This document shows positions 14,741-24,400 of a stretch of DNA of 27,875 nucleotides, one piece after another. The stretch's first letter is position 1, and each line of letters opens with the position of its first letter. The stretch comes from RUG11690 sp045616665 (GTDB taxonomy: Bacteria; Bacteroidota; Bacteroidia; Bacteroidales; WCHB1-69). The translations under genes were made by a program, and so were the position numbers. Below the pieces are notes generated by a model. That model searched no databases, was not told where the DNA came from, and saw only the letters and a program-made list of their open reading frames with translations. The stretch spans positions 1 through 27,875 of the forward strand of contig JAZLHE010000021.1 in assembly GCA_045616665.1 (NCBI GenBank), in the 5' to 3' direction.

Positions 14741-15544
14741 ATGGGAAAAAAAGTTTTATACATCACGCCGGAGATTTTTCCATACCTGGAAGAGAACTAC
14801 ATTTCTCACATCTGCCGTTATTTACCGCAGAGTATCCAGGAAATGGAAAATGAGATTCGCACCTTTATGCCGAAATACGGCTGTGTGAACGAGCGTAAAA
14901 ACCTGCTTCACGAAGTCATTCGTCTTTCGGGGCAGAACATCATCATTGAAGACACCGACCATCCCTTGATTATCAAGGTGGCCTCGTTGCAGGCGGTGAG
15001 GATGCAGATATATTTCATTGACAGTGAAGATTTCTTCAAGCGAAAGGCCATCTTCAGGGATGAAGAAGGTAACTTTTTCGATGACAATGATTCTCGCGCC
15101 ATTTTTTATGCGAAAGGCGTCATTGAAACGGTTAGAAAATTAGGCTGGACTCCGGAAATCATTCACTGCCACGGATGGATCAGTGCCTTGGTTCCTATTT
15201 TCATCAAGACTTGCTACAAAGACAATCCTTTGTTCCAGGATATGAAAATCATCTTTTCGGTTTACAACGACCATTTCTCCGAAAAATTCTCCCCTGACTT
15301 TTCCAAGAAATTAAAACTCACCGGTATTCCCAAAGAAAGCCTGGCAAAATTCCGTACGCCGAATTACGACGCCCTGATAAAAATGGCCATCGACTATTCC
15401 GACGCAGTTGTTATCGGACATCCGGAAGTAAAAAAGACATTGCGCACCTACATTGAAAAAGCAGAAATTCCATTTTTGGTTCATCCCTCTACCGACGACT
15501 TTGCTGAACAATACGACAACTTTTATGCTCAACTCCTCAAATAA
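14741..15544 (+). CDS. Short GT5 glycogen/starch synthase-like protein (N-terminal domain only)
   Basis: A 267-residue protein matching the N-terminal GT5 domain of glycogen synthases: KVLYITPEIFPY at the start and PEIIHCHGWISALVPIFIK (the DxHxW-like region) in the middle. The KTGGL ADP-glucose-binding motif expected near the N-terminus is absent (EIFPYLEENYISHIC there). The whole C-terminal Rossmann domain is missing: the family is about 470-550 residues and this frame closes cleanly. Short forms like this sit next to DUF4270 genes in other Bacteroidota, so it looks like a settled subfamily rather than a fresh truncation. Glycogen synthesis activity is doubtful; a scaffold or regulatory role is possible. 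The DUF4270 gene starts 12 nt downstream. Confidence 0.8.
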   Translation: MGKKVLYITPEIFPYLEENYISHICRYLPQSIQEMENEIRTFMPKYGCVNERKNLLHEVIRLSGQNIIIEDTDHPLIIKVASLQAVRMQIYFIDSEDFFKRKAIFRDEEGNFFDDNDSRAIFYAKGVIETVRKLGWTPEIIHCHGWISALVPIFIKTCYKDNPLFQDMKIIFSVYNDHFSEKFSPDFSKKLKLTGIPKESLAKFRTPNYDALIKMAIDYSDAVVIGHPEVKKTLRTYIEKAEIPFLVHPSTDDFAEQYDNFYAQLLK

Positions 15545-15556
15545 TCTCTTTTAACA

Positions 15557-16879
15557 ATGGCATTCACCAAAAAGTTTCTACTTATTTTGATACTCGTTGT
15601 CAGTTTGGTGTCCTGCAAAAAGGAATTCAGTCCTATTGGCATGGATATGGAAAATGACCTGTTGGGAACCTATATGGACACGACAGCCATTGTTGCCTAT
15701 TCCGTTCTTCACGACTCGCTAGTTACCACCAACTTGTCCAACCAGGTGCTTGGTGAAATTCACGACCCCGTTTTTGGCAAAACAACGGGTTCGGTTTATT
15801 CTCAATTTTTACTTACTGGTGAAGGTTTATATCTTCTGTTACCAGATTATCATCCTGTTTTCGACTCCGTGGTGCTTACGTTACAGATTGCAAATTTCTA
15901 CGGAGATACCACCGCCCCACTCTCCTTTGGCGTTTATGAATTGGACGAAGACCTTGAGGAAACGGTCTATTATAGTCACAGCACGACGGCACACAAAGCG
16001 AACAATTTGTGCAATGATTTTCAGAAATACTACATTCGGCCCAACACTCCCCTATACATTGACGGGGAAGTTCTTTCTCCACATATTCGCATCAAGTTAA
16101 GCAATGACTTTGGTCAATTTTTGTTTGAGAGAGGTCAAAACTGGCTCACGGACGAAGATTTATTAAATGAATTTAAAGGTTTGTATATAGAAGCCCATAG
16201 CAACAATGTTAACGGCTGTATGCTGTATTGCAATATGACCAGCGCCCTCACAGGCGTCACGTTGTATTATCATACGGATATTGACGAGCATTTGAGCTAC
16301 ACCTTTGCCACGTCGGAAGAAGACGTTCGTTACAATCACTTTGACCACAACAATTACCAAGATGCCGATCACGACTTATACAAGCAAATCATAGAACACA
16401 ACGTCAGCGACATTGAGGCATTGTATCTGCAAGCCGCGGGCGGAGTCAAGACGAAGATTCGATTTCCAAATATCAGTCGAAAATTTGCCCATCTCGACAA
16501 AAAAGTGGTCATCAACCGTGCAGAATTGGTCATCACCAATTGCCGCCCTACGGAAAACATTTTTCACCAGCCTGCCAATTTAGCCATTCAAGGCGTCAGC
16601 AAGGACGGCACGCTCACCTTCATTCCTGACGACGATGCTATCAATGCTGCGGGTTTCTTTGGCGGCACATACAATGCGGTCACAGGAGAATATCGAATTC
16701 GCATTACCCAATATTTCCAAAACTTGATTTCAAATCAGGCTTTATACGAAGACTATTTCTTCCTAACTGTTAAAGGAGCCGGCATCAGGGCCAATCGCTT
16801 GGTGTTTTATGGCAGCGATCCCGGATTGGGCTTGGAAGACAAAGCATTGAGGGTGGAAATTGCCTACACAACTTATTAA
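15557..16879 (+). CDS. DUF4270 lipoprotein
   Basis: A 440-residue lipoprotein with signal peptide and lipobox (LVSC, Cys20) followed by KKEFSPIGMDM. The early part (LLGTYMDTTAIVAYSVLHDSLVTTNLSNQVLGEIHDPVFGKTTGSVYSQF) is the diagnostic start of DUF4270, a Bacteroidota-specific outer-membrane-associated family without known function. It is rich in beta-strand pattern and aromatic residues, with no catalytic motif. It follows the GT5-like gene by 12 nt, forming a two-gene unit. The following atpD is 56 bp away, with no clear promoter, so read-through into atpDC is possible. Confidence 0.88.
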   Translation: MAFTKKFLLILILVVSLVSCKKEFSPIGMDMENDLLGTYMDTTAIVAYSVLHDSLVTTNLSNQVLGEIHDPVFGKTTGSVYSQFLLTGEGLYLLLPDYHPVFDSVVLTLQIANFYGDTTAPLSFGVYELDEDLEETVYYSHSTTAHKANNLCNDFQKYYIRPNTPLYIDGEVLSPHIRIKLSNDFGQFLFERGQNWLTDEDLLNEFKGLYIEAHSNNVNGCMLYCNMTSALTGVTLYYHTDIDEHLSYTFATSEEDVRYNHFDHNNYQDADHDLYKQIIEHNVSDIEALYLQAAGGVKTKIRFPNISRKFAHLDKKVVINRAELVITNCRPTENIFHQPANLAIQGVSKDGTLTFIPDDDAINAAGFFGGTYNAVTGEYRIRITQYFQNLISNQALYEDYFFLTVKGAGIRANRLVFYGSDPGLGLEDKALRVEIAYTTY

Positions 16880-16935
16880 ATATTGTAATATATTATCATT
16901 AGAATTAACGAAAAAACAAAAATAAAAACAAAGAC

Positions 16936-18444
16936 ATGTCAGAACAAATTAAAGGAAGAATCTCACAGATTATCGGAGCTGTAGTTGACGTACAGTTCGG
17001 AGAGGGCTCTAAACTGCCCAACATCTATGACGCATTAGAAGTTATTCGTCCCAATGGAGAAAAACTGATTATGGAATGCGAACAAGACATTGGTGAAGAC
17101 ACGATGCGATGCATTGCTATGGACTCCACAGACGGTTTACGTCGTGGGATGGAAGTTATTGCCACCGGTCGAATGATCAGTATGCCTACCGGAAACATCA
17201 ACGGCCGTTTGCTGAATGTCATCGGCGAGACCATTGATGGTATCGACAAAGTTGAATGCACGGAACGCAAAGACATTCACCGCGACCCTCCCACATTTGA
17301 AAATCTTTCCACTTCTCAAGAAGTCCTTTATACCGGTATCAAGGTTATTGACCTTATCGAACCTTACGCCAAAGGCGGCAAGATCGGTTTGTTTGGTGGT
17401 GCCGGTGTGGGAAAGACCGTGTTGATTATGGAAATGATCAACAACATTGCCAAGAAATATTCCGGTATGTCCGTATTTGCCGGCGTTGGAGAACGTACCC
17501 GTGAAGGTAACGACTTGTTGAGAGAAATGATTGAATCTGGCGTTATCCGTTATGGCGAAGAATTCAAAAAAAGTATGGAAGAAGGCGGTTGGGATTTGAG
17601 CAAGGTTGACAAAGACGAATTAGCCAAGTCTCAAGCCACCCTGGTTTTCGGACAGATGAACGAACCCCCTGGAGCACGTGCCAGAGTGGCCTTGTCGGGT
17701 TTGACCGTTGCCGAATATTACCGTGACGGCGACGAACAGTCAGGCGGAAAAGACATCTTGTTCTTCGTAGATAACATTTTTCGTTTCACTCAAGCAGGTT
17801 CTGAAGTTTCCGCTTTGCTGGGACGTATGCCTTCCGCGGTAGGCTACCAACCGACTTTGGCCACAGAAATGGGTACTTTGCAAGAACGTATCACCTCTAC
17901 CAAACGCGGATCCATCACTTCCGTACAGGCTATTTACGTTCCTGCCGACGACTTGACCGACCCTGCTCCGGCAACGACTTTCTCTCACTTGGACGCCCAA
18001 ACCGTATTGAGCAGAAAAATCGCTTCTTTAGGTATCTATCCTGCCGTTGACCCATTGGATTCCACTTCAAGAATTTTGACTCCTGACATCGTTGGCGAAG
18101 AACATTACAACACGGCACAACGCGTAAAACAAACCCTACAGCGTTATACTGAATTGCAAGATATCATCGCCATTTTGGGTATGGAAGAACTTTCCGAAGA
18201 AGACCGCAAGGTAGTTCACCGTGCAAGACGTGTTCAGCGTTTTATGTCTCAACCGTTCCACGTTGCCGAACAGTTTACCGGTTTGGAAGGCAAATTCGTC
18301 AACATCGAAGACACCATCAAGGGTTTCAATATGATTTTGAACGGTGATTTGGATTATTTGCCAGAAACCGCCTTCAATTTGGTAGGTACGATTGAAGAAG
18401 CCATTGAAAAAGGAGAAAAAGAACTGGCTCAAGCCGCAAAATAG
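16936..18444 (+). CDS. atpD: F1 ATP synthase subunit beta
   Basis: A 502-residue catalytic beta subunit. The P-loop GGAGVGKTV is at 154-162 (K160), GERTREGNDL follows, then the catalytic ALLGRMPSAVGYQPTLATEMG region and an ELSEED-type C-terminal motif (418-423). The length is at the upper end for bacterial beta subunits. It is complete and followed after 5 nt by atpC. It makes ATP at the inner membrane with the rest of F1Fo, whose genes are not in this window. Confidence 0.98.
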   Translation: MSEQIKGRISQIIGAVVDVQFGEGSKLPNIYDALEVIRPNGEKLIMECEQDIGEDTMRCIAMDSTDGLRRGMEVIATGRMISMPTGNINGRLLNVIGETIDGIDKVECTERKDIHRDPPTFENLSTSQEVLYTGIKVIDLIEPYAKGGKIGLFGGAGVGKTVLIMEMINNIAKKYSGMSVFAGVGERTREGNDLLREMIESGVIRYGEEFKKSMEEGGWDLSKVDKDELAKSQATLVFGQMNEPPGARARVALSGLTVAEYYRDGDEQSGGKDILFFVDNIFRFTQAGSEVSALLGRMPSAVGYQPTLATEMGTLQERITSTKRGSITSVQAIYVPADDLTDPAPATTFSHLDAQTVLSRKIASLGIYPAVDPLDSTSRILTPDIVGEEHYNTAQRVKQTLQRYTELQDIIAILGMEELSEEDRKVVHRARRVQRFMSQPFHVAEQFTGLEGKFVNIEDTIKGFNMILNGDLDYLPETAFNLVGTIEEAIEKGEKELAQAAK

Positions 18445-18449
18445 CCGTT

Positions 18450-18686
18450 ATGAAGTTAGATATCACCACTCCCGACAAACAGCTTTTCTCTGGAGAAGTG
18501 ACCTTGGCTCAACTACCTGGCATTGATGGTCTGTTTGAAATCTTAGAACATCACGCGCCCCTGGTAGCTGCTCTGAAAAAAGGAAAGATCAAAGTTGAGC
18601 TTCCAGACGGAAAGACAGAATTTTACGACATCAACGGAGGCACAGCCGAAGTTCTGAACAATAATATATTAGTTTTAGCAGAATAA
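18450..18686 (+). CDS. atpC: F1 ATP synthase subunit epsilon, short form
   Basis: A 78-residue epsilon subunit with only the N-terminal beta-sandwich (LDITTPDKQLFSGEV, PGIDGLFEILEHHAPLV). The C-terminal pair of helices that inhibits ATP hydrolysis in E. coli-type epsilon (about 135 residues) is missing. Short epsilon proteins are common in Bacteroidota, so this is not a truncation event. It is 5 nt after atpD and 19 nt before the PepSY-like gene. Confidence 0.94.
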   Translation: MKLDITTPDKQLFSGEVTLAQLPGIDGLFEILEHHAPLVAALKKGKIKVELPDGKTEFYDINGGTAEVLNNNILVLAE

Positions 18687-18705
18687 GACTCACGAAACAT
18701 TTGTC

Positions 18706-20526
18706 ATGAAAATAACACGAATTATCGCTTTAGCAGCTCTGGCTGCCGCCTTATTGGCCATCAATCCTGCATTCGGTCAAAAACTCAAGCCAGATGCTGT
18801 TCCTGATGATGTTAAACAGACAATGGAATTTGAATATCCCAATGTCAAAATCACCGGATGGGAACTTGACGGCAAAGTTTATGTTGCCAATTTCAAGGAA
18901 GATAATGCTCCTGGCAAATGCTTCATCAGTGAAAACGGACAATGGCAAAAGACGGTTTATCCCGTACCTAAATCCGAACTTCCATCTGCCATAACTGATT
19001 ATATTAAAGACAATTATGACTATTACGACATTTACGTTTCCCAATTGGAGGAATCGCCGAATGTTCGCATTCACTACTACATTGAGGCAAAACCGGAAGG
19101 AATTGGCGACGAACCATCCATTCTGACCTTTAATGAAGTCGGGGTTTTGATTGATCGTCACGACCCTGCCAATTTTGACAAAACGGCAAAGAAAGTCATT
19201 GATCCCAATGCACAAGTTGCCCAAAATGCCAGCAAAGAGGATAAAGCAAAAGACAAAAACGCCTCTGCCAACAGCAAGTCCAATGGCACAAGTTCAAGTA
19301 AATCCAACACTTCTTCTGGTAAAAGCACCTCTAAATCAGGTTCTTCTTCCTCCCAAACGGCAAGCACAGCCAAACCGTCCTCAACGCCAAGCAAGAATAC
19401 GAGCAGCACATCAAGTAAAAGCGCAACAGCAAATAGCGGCAAACCCAGCACGACTACCAGTGCCAATAAGGGTTCTTCAACTACTGGCAAACCAGCATCA
19501 AAGGTAAATACCAGTGCCAGTACTGCTGCCGCCGCAACAAGTAAGGCAGCAACCGCCAACAAAGGCAACAGTACCGCAAGCACCCAGACAAATGCCACGG
19601 CCTCGACCAGCAAACCCAAGAAGGAAAAGGAAGCCAAACCCGTTTATGACGAGAGAGGCAACAAAGCCATCGATCCCAACACGGTTCCCGCCGTGGTAAA
19701 AGCAGCATTCAGCAAAAAAATCCAACGTCCTGAGGAATTGAACTGGTTCAGAGTGGATACTTTCTACGTTGGCAACTGCATCGCCCGCGAGCAACGCAAC
19801 GAAGTTTTCATCACCCCATCGGGAAAATGGGAAAAGACCTATACGGTTCTGCCCGAAACTTCTGTTAGTGGCAATATGTCCAAACATATTCAAACCTACT
19901 ATAAAGGTTATCGTTTCAAAAACGCCATCAAGGAAATCCGCGCCGATAAGCAGGACGTTACGATGGTGGAAATCTACGAAAAGGCCAACTGGAAACAGAA
20001 ATTGGTGACCACCTTCTACTTTGACAAAACCGGCAAACTGCTACGCACCGTTGATCCGAATTACGAATTAGGCGGGCAGAGTAAAGAAAGTGAAGAAGAC
20101 GCTTCCTTGGAAAGATATTATGAGAAAATGAATATGTCCAACAAGACTGACGACAACAATAATATCCCCAAAGACGTGATGAGTGCCTTCAAGGCCAAAT
20201 ATTCCCACGTTACCGGTGTAACCTGGGAAGAAACGGACGATGGCGACTATGCTGCCAGCTATTATGGAACAAGAGGAAAGGAAATCTGCATCATCAATAG
20301 TTACGGCACCATCACCCAGACAATGACCTTAGGCAATCCTGACAATTTGCTGAGCAGCATTTCGAGTTACATTAAACAAAATTACAAAGGTTTCAAGATT
20401 ACGGAATATTACGCGGTAAAAAAAATCATAGAAAAAAAGAATTTCTACAAAGTAATCATCAACAATAAAAAGACAAAAGAAGAGAAAGAAGTCTGGTTCA
20501 CCACTTCCGGCAAATTTGTCGAATAA
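18706..20526 (+). CDS. Secreted PepSY-like (DUF2874) repeat protein with low-complexity linker
   Basis: A 606-residue exported protein. The signal peptide ends near AFGQ (residue 25). An N-terminal PepSY-like/DUF2874 module (about 28-155; FEYPNVKITGWELDGKVYVANF) is followed by a very Ser/Thr/Lys/Ala/Asn-rich linker (about residues 165-310). At least two further PepSY-like modules follow (VPAVVKAAFSKK...; IPKDVMSAFKAKYSHVTGVTWE). These modules resemble the beta-lactamase-inhibitor-like fold and are typical of Bacteroidota periplasmic proteins. The linker is probably disordered and could be glycosylated or span peptidoglycan. Its gene is 19 nt after atpC and probably co-transcribed. Function unknown. 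Confidence 0.8.
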   Translation: MKITRIIALAALAAALLAINPAFGQKLKPDAVPDDVKQTMEFEYPNVKITGWELDGKVYVANFKEDNAPGKCFISENGQWQKTVYPVPKSELPSAITDYIKDNYDYYDIYVSQLEESPNVRIHYYIEAKPEGIGDEPSILTFNEVGVLIDRHDPANFDKTAKKVIDPNAQVAQNASKEDKAKDKNASANSKSNGTSSSKSNTSSGKSTSKSGSSSSQTASTAKPSSTPSKNTSSTSSKSATANSGKPSTTTSANKGSSTTGKPASKVNTSASTAAAATSKAATANKGNSTASTQTNATASTSKPKKEKEAKPVYDERGNKAIDPNTVPAVVKAAFSKKIQRPEELNWFRVDTFYVGNCIAREQRNEVFITPSGKWEKTYTVLPETSVSGNMSKHIQTYYKGYRFKNAIKEIRADKQDVTMVEIYEKANWKQKLVTTFYFDKTGKLLRTVDPNYELGGQSKESEEDASLERYYEKMNMSNKTDDNNNIPKDVMSAFKAKYSHVTGVTWEETDDGDYAASYYGTRGKEICIINSYGTITQTMTLGNPDNLLSSISSYIKQNYKGFKITEYYAVKKIIEKKNFYKVIINNKKTKEEKEVWFTTSGKFVE

Positions 20527-20532
20527 CGACAC

Positions 20533-20560
20533 AGCCAATAGCCTTCGCTATTGGCTTTTT
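20533..20560 (+). terminator. Rho-independent terminator after the atpDC-PepSY unit
   Basis: A 10-bp perfect stem (AGCCAATAGC at 20533-20542 against 20547-20556), a CTTC tetraloop and a T-run. It lies 6 nt after the PepSY-like stop and closes the transcription unit. Confidence 0.9.
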
Positions 20561-20609
20561 CTCTTTTTACCCATAAAATTAATTAAGAACTATCAACCAA
20601 TTTAATAAA

Positions 20610-21452
20610 ATGAATTATATTGAAATCAAGATAAATTTTTCCACTGCCGAACCGTGGAAAGAGATATTCAGTTCGCTTCTTGCCGAAGCCGGCTGCGAGA
20701 GTTTTATGGATGGCGAAACAGAAAACGACCTTCTCTGCTATATTCCCACCAATCTATACCAAGCCGACCAAATCAAAGATTTACTGAGCAACCATTCTTT
20801 TGATGTCCAATTACAGTATGAAATCAATGAAATTGAGCAACAGGATTGGAATGCCGTGTGGGAATCCAACTACACTCCTGTACTGATTGCCGACAGATGC
20901 TATATTCGTGCGCCATTTCACCCTGAATTGGAAGGTGTTGAATACGAAATTCTCATTGAGCCCAAGATGTCGTTTGGCACAGCCCACCACGAAACCACTT
21001 CGCAAATGATAGAATATATTCTGGAAGAAGATTTTTGCGGACAAAGCGTATTGGATATGGGTGCGGGAACGGGCGTTTTGGCCATTTTGGCCCATAAACG
21101 AGGTGCCAGTCCTGTTACTGCCATCGATAATGACGAATGGGCTTACAACAACAATCTTGAAAACATAAGCCGTAACGGATGTGAAGATATGGAAGTCGTG
21201 TTGGGCGATGCTTCAACCCTCAAAGGCCGCCATTTCGACATTATCATTGCCAATATCAACCGCAACATTCTCGTCAACGATATGCCGGCTTACGCTGCGG
21301 CACTCAACCCTGGCGGACGTATTTTCTTCAGCGGATTTTACGAAAGCAAGGACTTGGAAATCATCAAAAGCCGTGCCGCAGAATTTGGGTTGAAATACCA
21401 ATCACACAAAGTTAAAAATGACTGGTGCGCGATGAAAGCCGTCAAATGCTAA
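20610..21452 (+). CDS. prmA: Ribosomal protein L11 methyltransferase
   Basis: A 280-residue SAM-dependent methyltransferase that trimethylates ribosomal protein L11. Residues 123-130 (GTAHHETT) correspond to the PrmA FGTGxHxTT motif, with Ala replacing the usual second Gly. The SAM site VLDMGAGTGVLAIL is at 148-160, AIDNDEWA follows, and the catalytic-region NINRN is at 215-219. Length is normal. No -7 element is clear in the 49-bp spacer after the terminator. The giant exported protein starts 19 nt downstream. Confidence 0.94.
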   Translation: MNYIEIKINFSTAEPWKEIFSSLLAEAGCESFMDGETENDLLCYIPTNLYQADQIKDLLSNHSFDVQLQYEINEIEQQDWNAVWESNYTPVLIADRCYIRAPFHPELEGVEYEILIEPKMSFGTAHHETTSQMIEYILEEDFCGQSVLDMGAGTGVLAILAHKRGASPVTAIDNDEWAYNNNLENISRNGCEDMEVVLGDASTLKGRHFDIIIANINRNILVNDMPAYAAALNPGGRIFFSGFYESKDLEIIKSRAAEFGLKYQSHKVKNDWCAMKAVKC

Positions 21453-21471
21453 GTGGACAACAAATCAAAAT

Positions 21472-24400
21472 ATGAAAAAAGGGATTCTCTTACTATTCAG
21501 CATTTTAATTATAAGCATAAGCGGATTGAAGGCTCAGCGTTTCACGGGATTTACCGATAATCCGGCTTATACGGTTGAAGAAGTGAAAACGTATCTGTCT
21601 TCGGTTCCGAAGGAAAGGCAAAAGGAAGCGGATGCGCTTTTGGACCGTTTTACCGAATTTTGGACCAGTCCGTGGATGGACGAAGATGCGCAGGACGTTT
21701 TTATTGACGTGGCCAACAAAATGATTAAGAAGAGGATGCGCCCCTTCCCTCATTTTCAGGCATACGTTGACGCCTACGCGGCTTTTGTCAGCAGCCCTTT
21801 CAATGGGGAATTGGAGACGTGGTCCAAGATCATTCAATATCACATTGACGATGAATCCACGCTCTTCAAAGAAAAAATGCAGATTTATGCCGACATTTTC
21901 ACGCAAAACCGGCTTTACAACAGTGCCAACTCGCGTTGGACGGCTTACGGCGATGCCAGCGCCATCGGCATTGACAAAGAACCCTATATTCATTTCGATG
22001 ATATTGACCTGGTGGGAAGTTCTGCTCACGACAGTCTCACCATCGTGTCGGCCAAAGGCGATTACTTTCCTTCATCACTCATTTTTAAGGGCAAGGAAGG
22101 TACGGTTTATTGGGACAGAGCCGGTTTAGGCAGCGACGTCAATGCCAAAGTCGTCAATTTTAGTGTTGATGTCAGGTTTTCCAAATTTGAAGCCGCCGAC
22201 GCCACTTTGAACTATCCCAAGTACTTCAGCAAGCCCGTCAAAGGGCATTTGGAAGAAAAGGCAGGATTGGCCAGCACGGAAGAAAAAGCCACCTATCCGC
22301 GTTTTCACAGCAATGACAACCGCATCAGCATTAAGGAAATCTATAAAAACGTGGATTACATTGGCGGATTTGAACTCCGCGGAAGTTCGATTCAAGGTTC
22401 TTCCGATGGAAGTAATATGTCGGAAATTTATGTAAAAAAAGACAACAAGGTGGTCGTCAAGGTTTTCTCCAAAAACTTCTTGTTCAAGCCAGACAACGTG
22501 TTGGCGGAAGATGCGAGCATTCGTATTTTAATTGATGAAGACTCCATCTATCATCCGGCAGCCAACTTCAAATATAATGAAACCACGAAAGAATTATTGA
22601 TTTCAAGACCCAAGCAAGGCGTTGGCCGCACACCATTCTTCGACTCATATCATAAAATGGATATCACAGCGGAATCCATTTCGTGGAAAACCGATGAAGA
22701 ACGCATTGAAATAAAGCCGATTGTGGGCACCACCAGTGAGAGTCCCGCCTTTTTTGAATCACAAAACTATTTTGATCCAACCGTAATGCGCAAAATATGG
22801 GGTTATAACGACGTAAACCCTTTATACACCTTGTGGGAATTATTCAAGGCCAACCATTACGAACCGCTTCATCTCCACGAAGTGGTGGCCTGGTTCAAGA
22901 AATCAGAAATTGACATCAAAAGTATGATGATTGATTTTGCCGCCCGTGGTTTTATTGAATATGACATCACGAACGACAGGATTATCTACCGTAAAAAAAT
23001 CGCCCAATATCTGAATAATGACGTCAAACGAAAAGACTACGACAACATTATTTTGGAATCTAAAACCCATTATGCCTCATACGATTTGGTTAGCAAAGAT
23101 TTACGCGTAACCGGCTGTGAGTTTTTTGTTTTGAGTGACGCTCAAATCGTGAATGTCTATCCCGCAGACGAAAAAGTAACGGTGAAGAAAAACCGTGACA
23201 TGGTCTTTTCCGGACGTATCGTGGCTGGTTTATTTGACTTTGTCTCACACAATTGCGAATTTAACTACGACAAATTCCAAGTAGAGATGAATGTCATTGA
23301 CTCTATGATTATGTATGTTCCAGATGAACACGGGCCTGTCAATGTTTATGGCGAGCACAAACTCCGCAAGATTGAAAGTCCGATTGAAGAATTGGCCGGC
23401 ACACTGTTCATTGATGTTCCCGGCAACAAATCAGGCACCGTTGACTATCCCGACTATTCAATTTTTGAAGCCAGAAAAGGCGGAAAGGTATATTATGACA
23501 AGAAAAAAGTACTGGGAGGAGTATATACAAGAGACCGTTTTTACTATTTAGTCGATTTATTCCGCATCAAGAATTTGGACAACTTTGAAATCGACTCGAT
23601 GAAATTTACGGGAGCATTGGTTTCCGGCGGCATTTTCCCGGATATCAGGGAACCGCTGCAAGCTCGTCCTGACTTTTCTCTCGGCTTTGTCCACAAAACC
23701 GACAATTCTGGTCTTCCTTGTTATGAAGGGAAAGGCAATTATGTCGGCACCATTGACTTAAGCAATCGCGGACTTCGCGGGTACAAAGGTACCATCAACT
23801 ACCTCACCTCCGTTACCTCATCCGACAGTTTGGTATTTTACTTGGATTCCTGCAACGGCAGCGTCATTCGCCACGTAGTAGAGGAACAGGAAAACGGCAC
23901 CGAATTCCCGCCGGCCGTGGTCGAGAACGCCTATATGCACTGGACCCCTTACCAAGACAAATTCTTTGTTCACACGCTTGAAACTCCGATGAACATTTTC
24001 AAGGAAACCGAATTGACGGGCAACTCAATCTTGACACCATCTGGAATGTTAGGCACGGGAACAATGCGTTTCAGAGGTGCCGAAATATACTCTAAACTAT
24101 TCAGTTTCAAACATCACGAATTGCTGGCCGACACATCAAGTCTGAAATTATACAACTTAAACAACGGCGAATTGGCATTTAAGACATCCAATTACAATTC
24201 GCACGTCGATTTCAAAACCAGAAAAGGCAATTTCAAATCCAACGGAAATGCCTCGGAAGTTGTTTTCGTCAAGAATGAAATCAAGACCAATGCTTCTGCC
24301 TTTGACTGGGATCCTATCGATTCCACCATCTTGCGTTTCAAATGGGACGATCCGCACAAAGATATTGACATTGAAAGCACGCCTTCCCGGGAATTGGTTG

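Noticed and set aside
19158..19637. 159-residue hydrophobic minus-strand frame in the PepSY-like gene
   Set aside because: It arises from the low-complexity Ser/Thr/Lys/Ala linker read in antisense; a Leu/Val-rich artefact, not a membrane protein.
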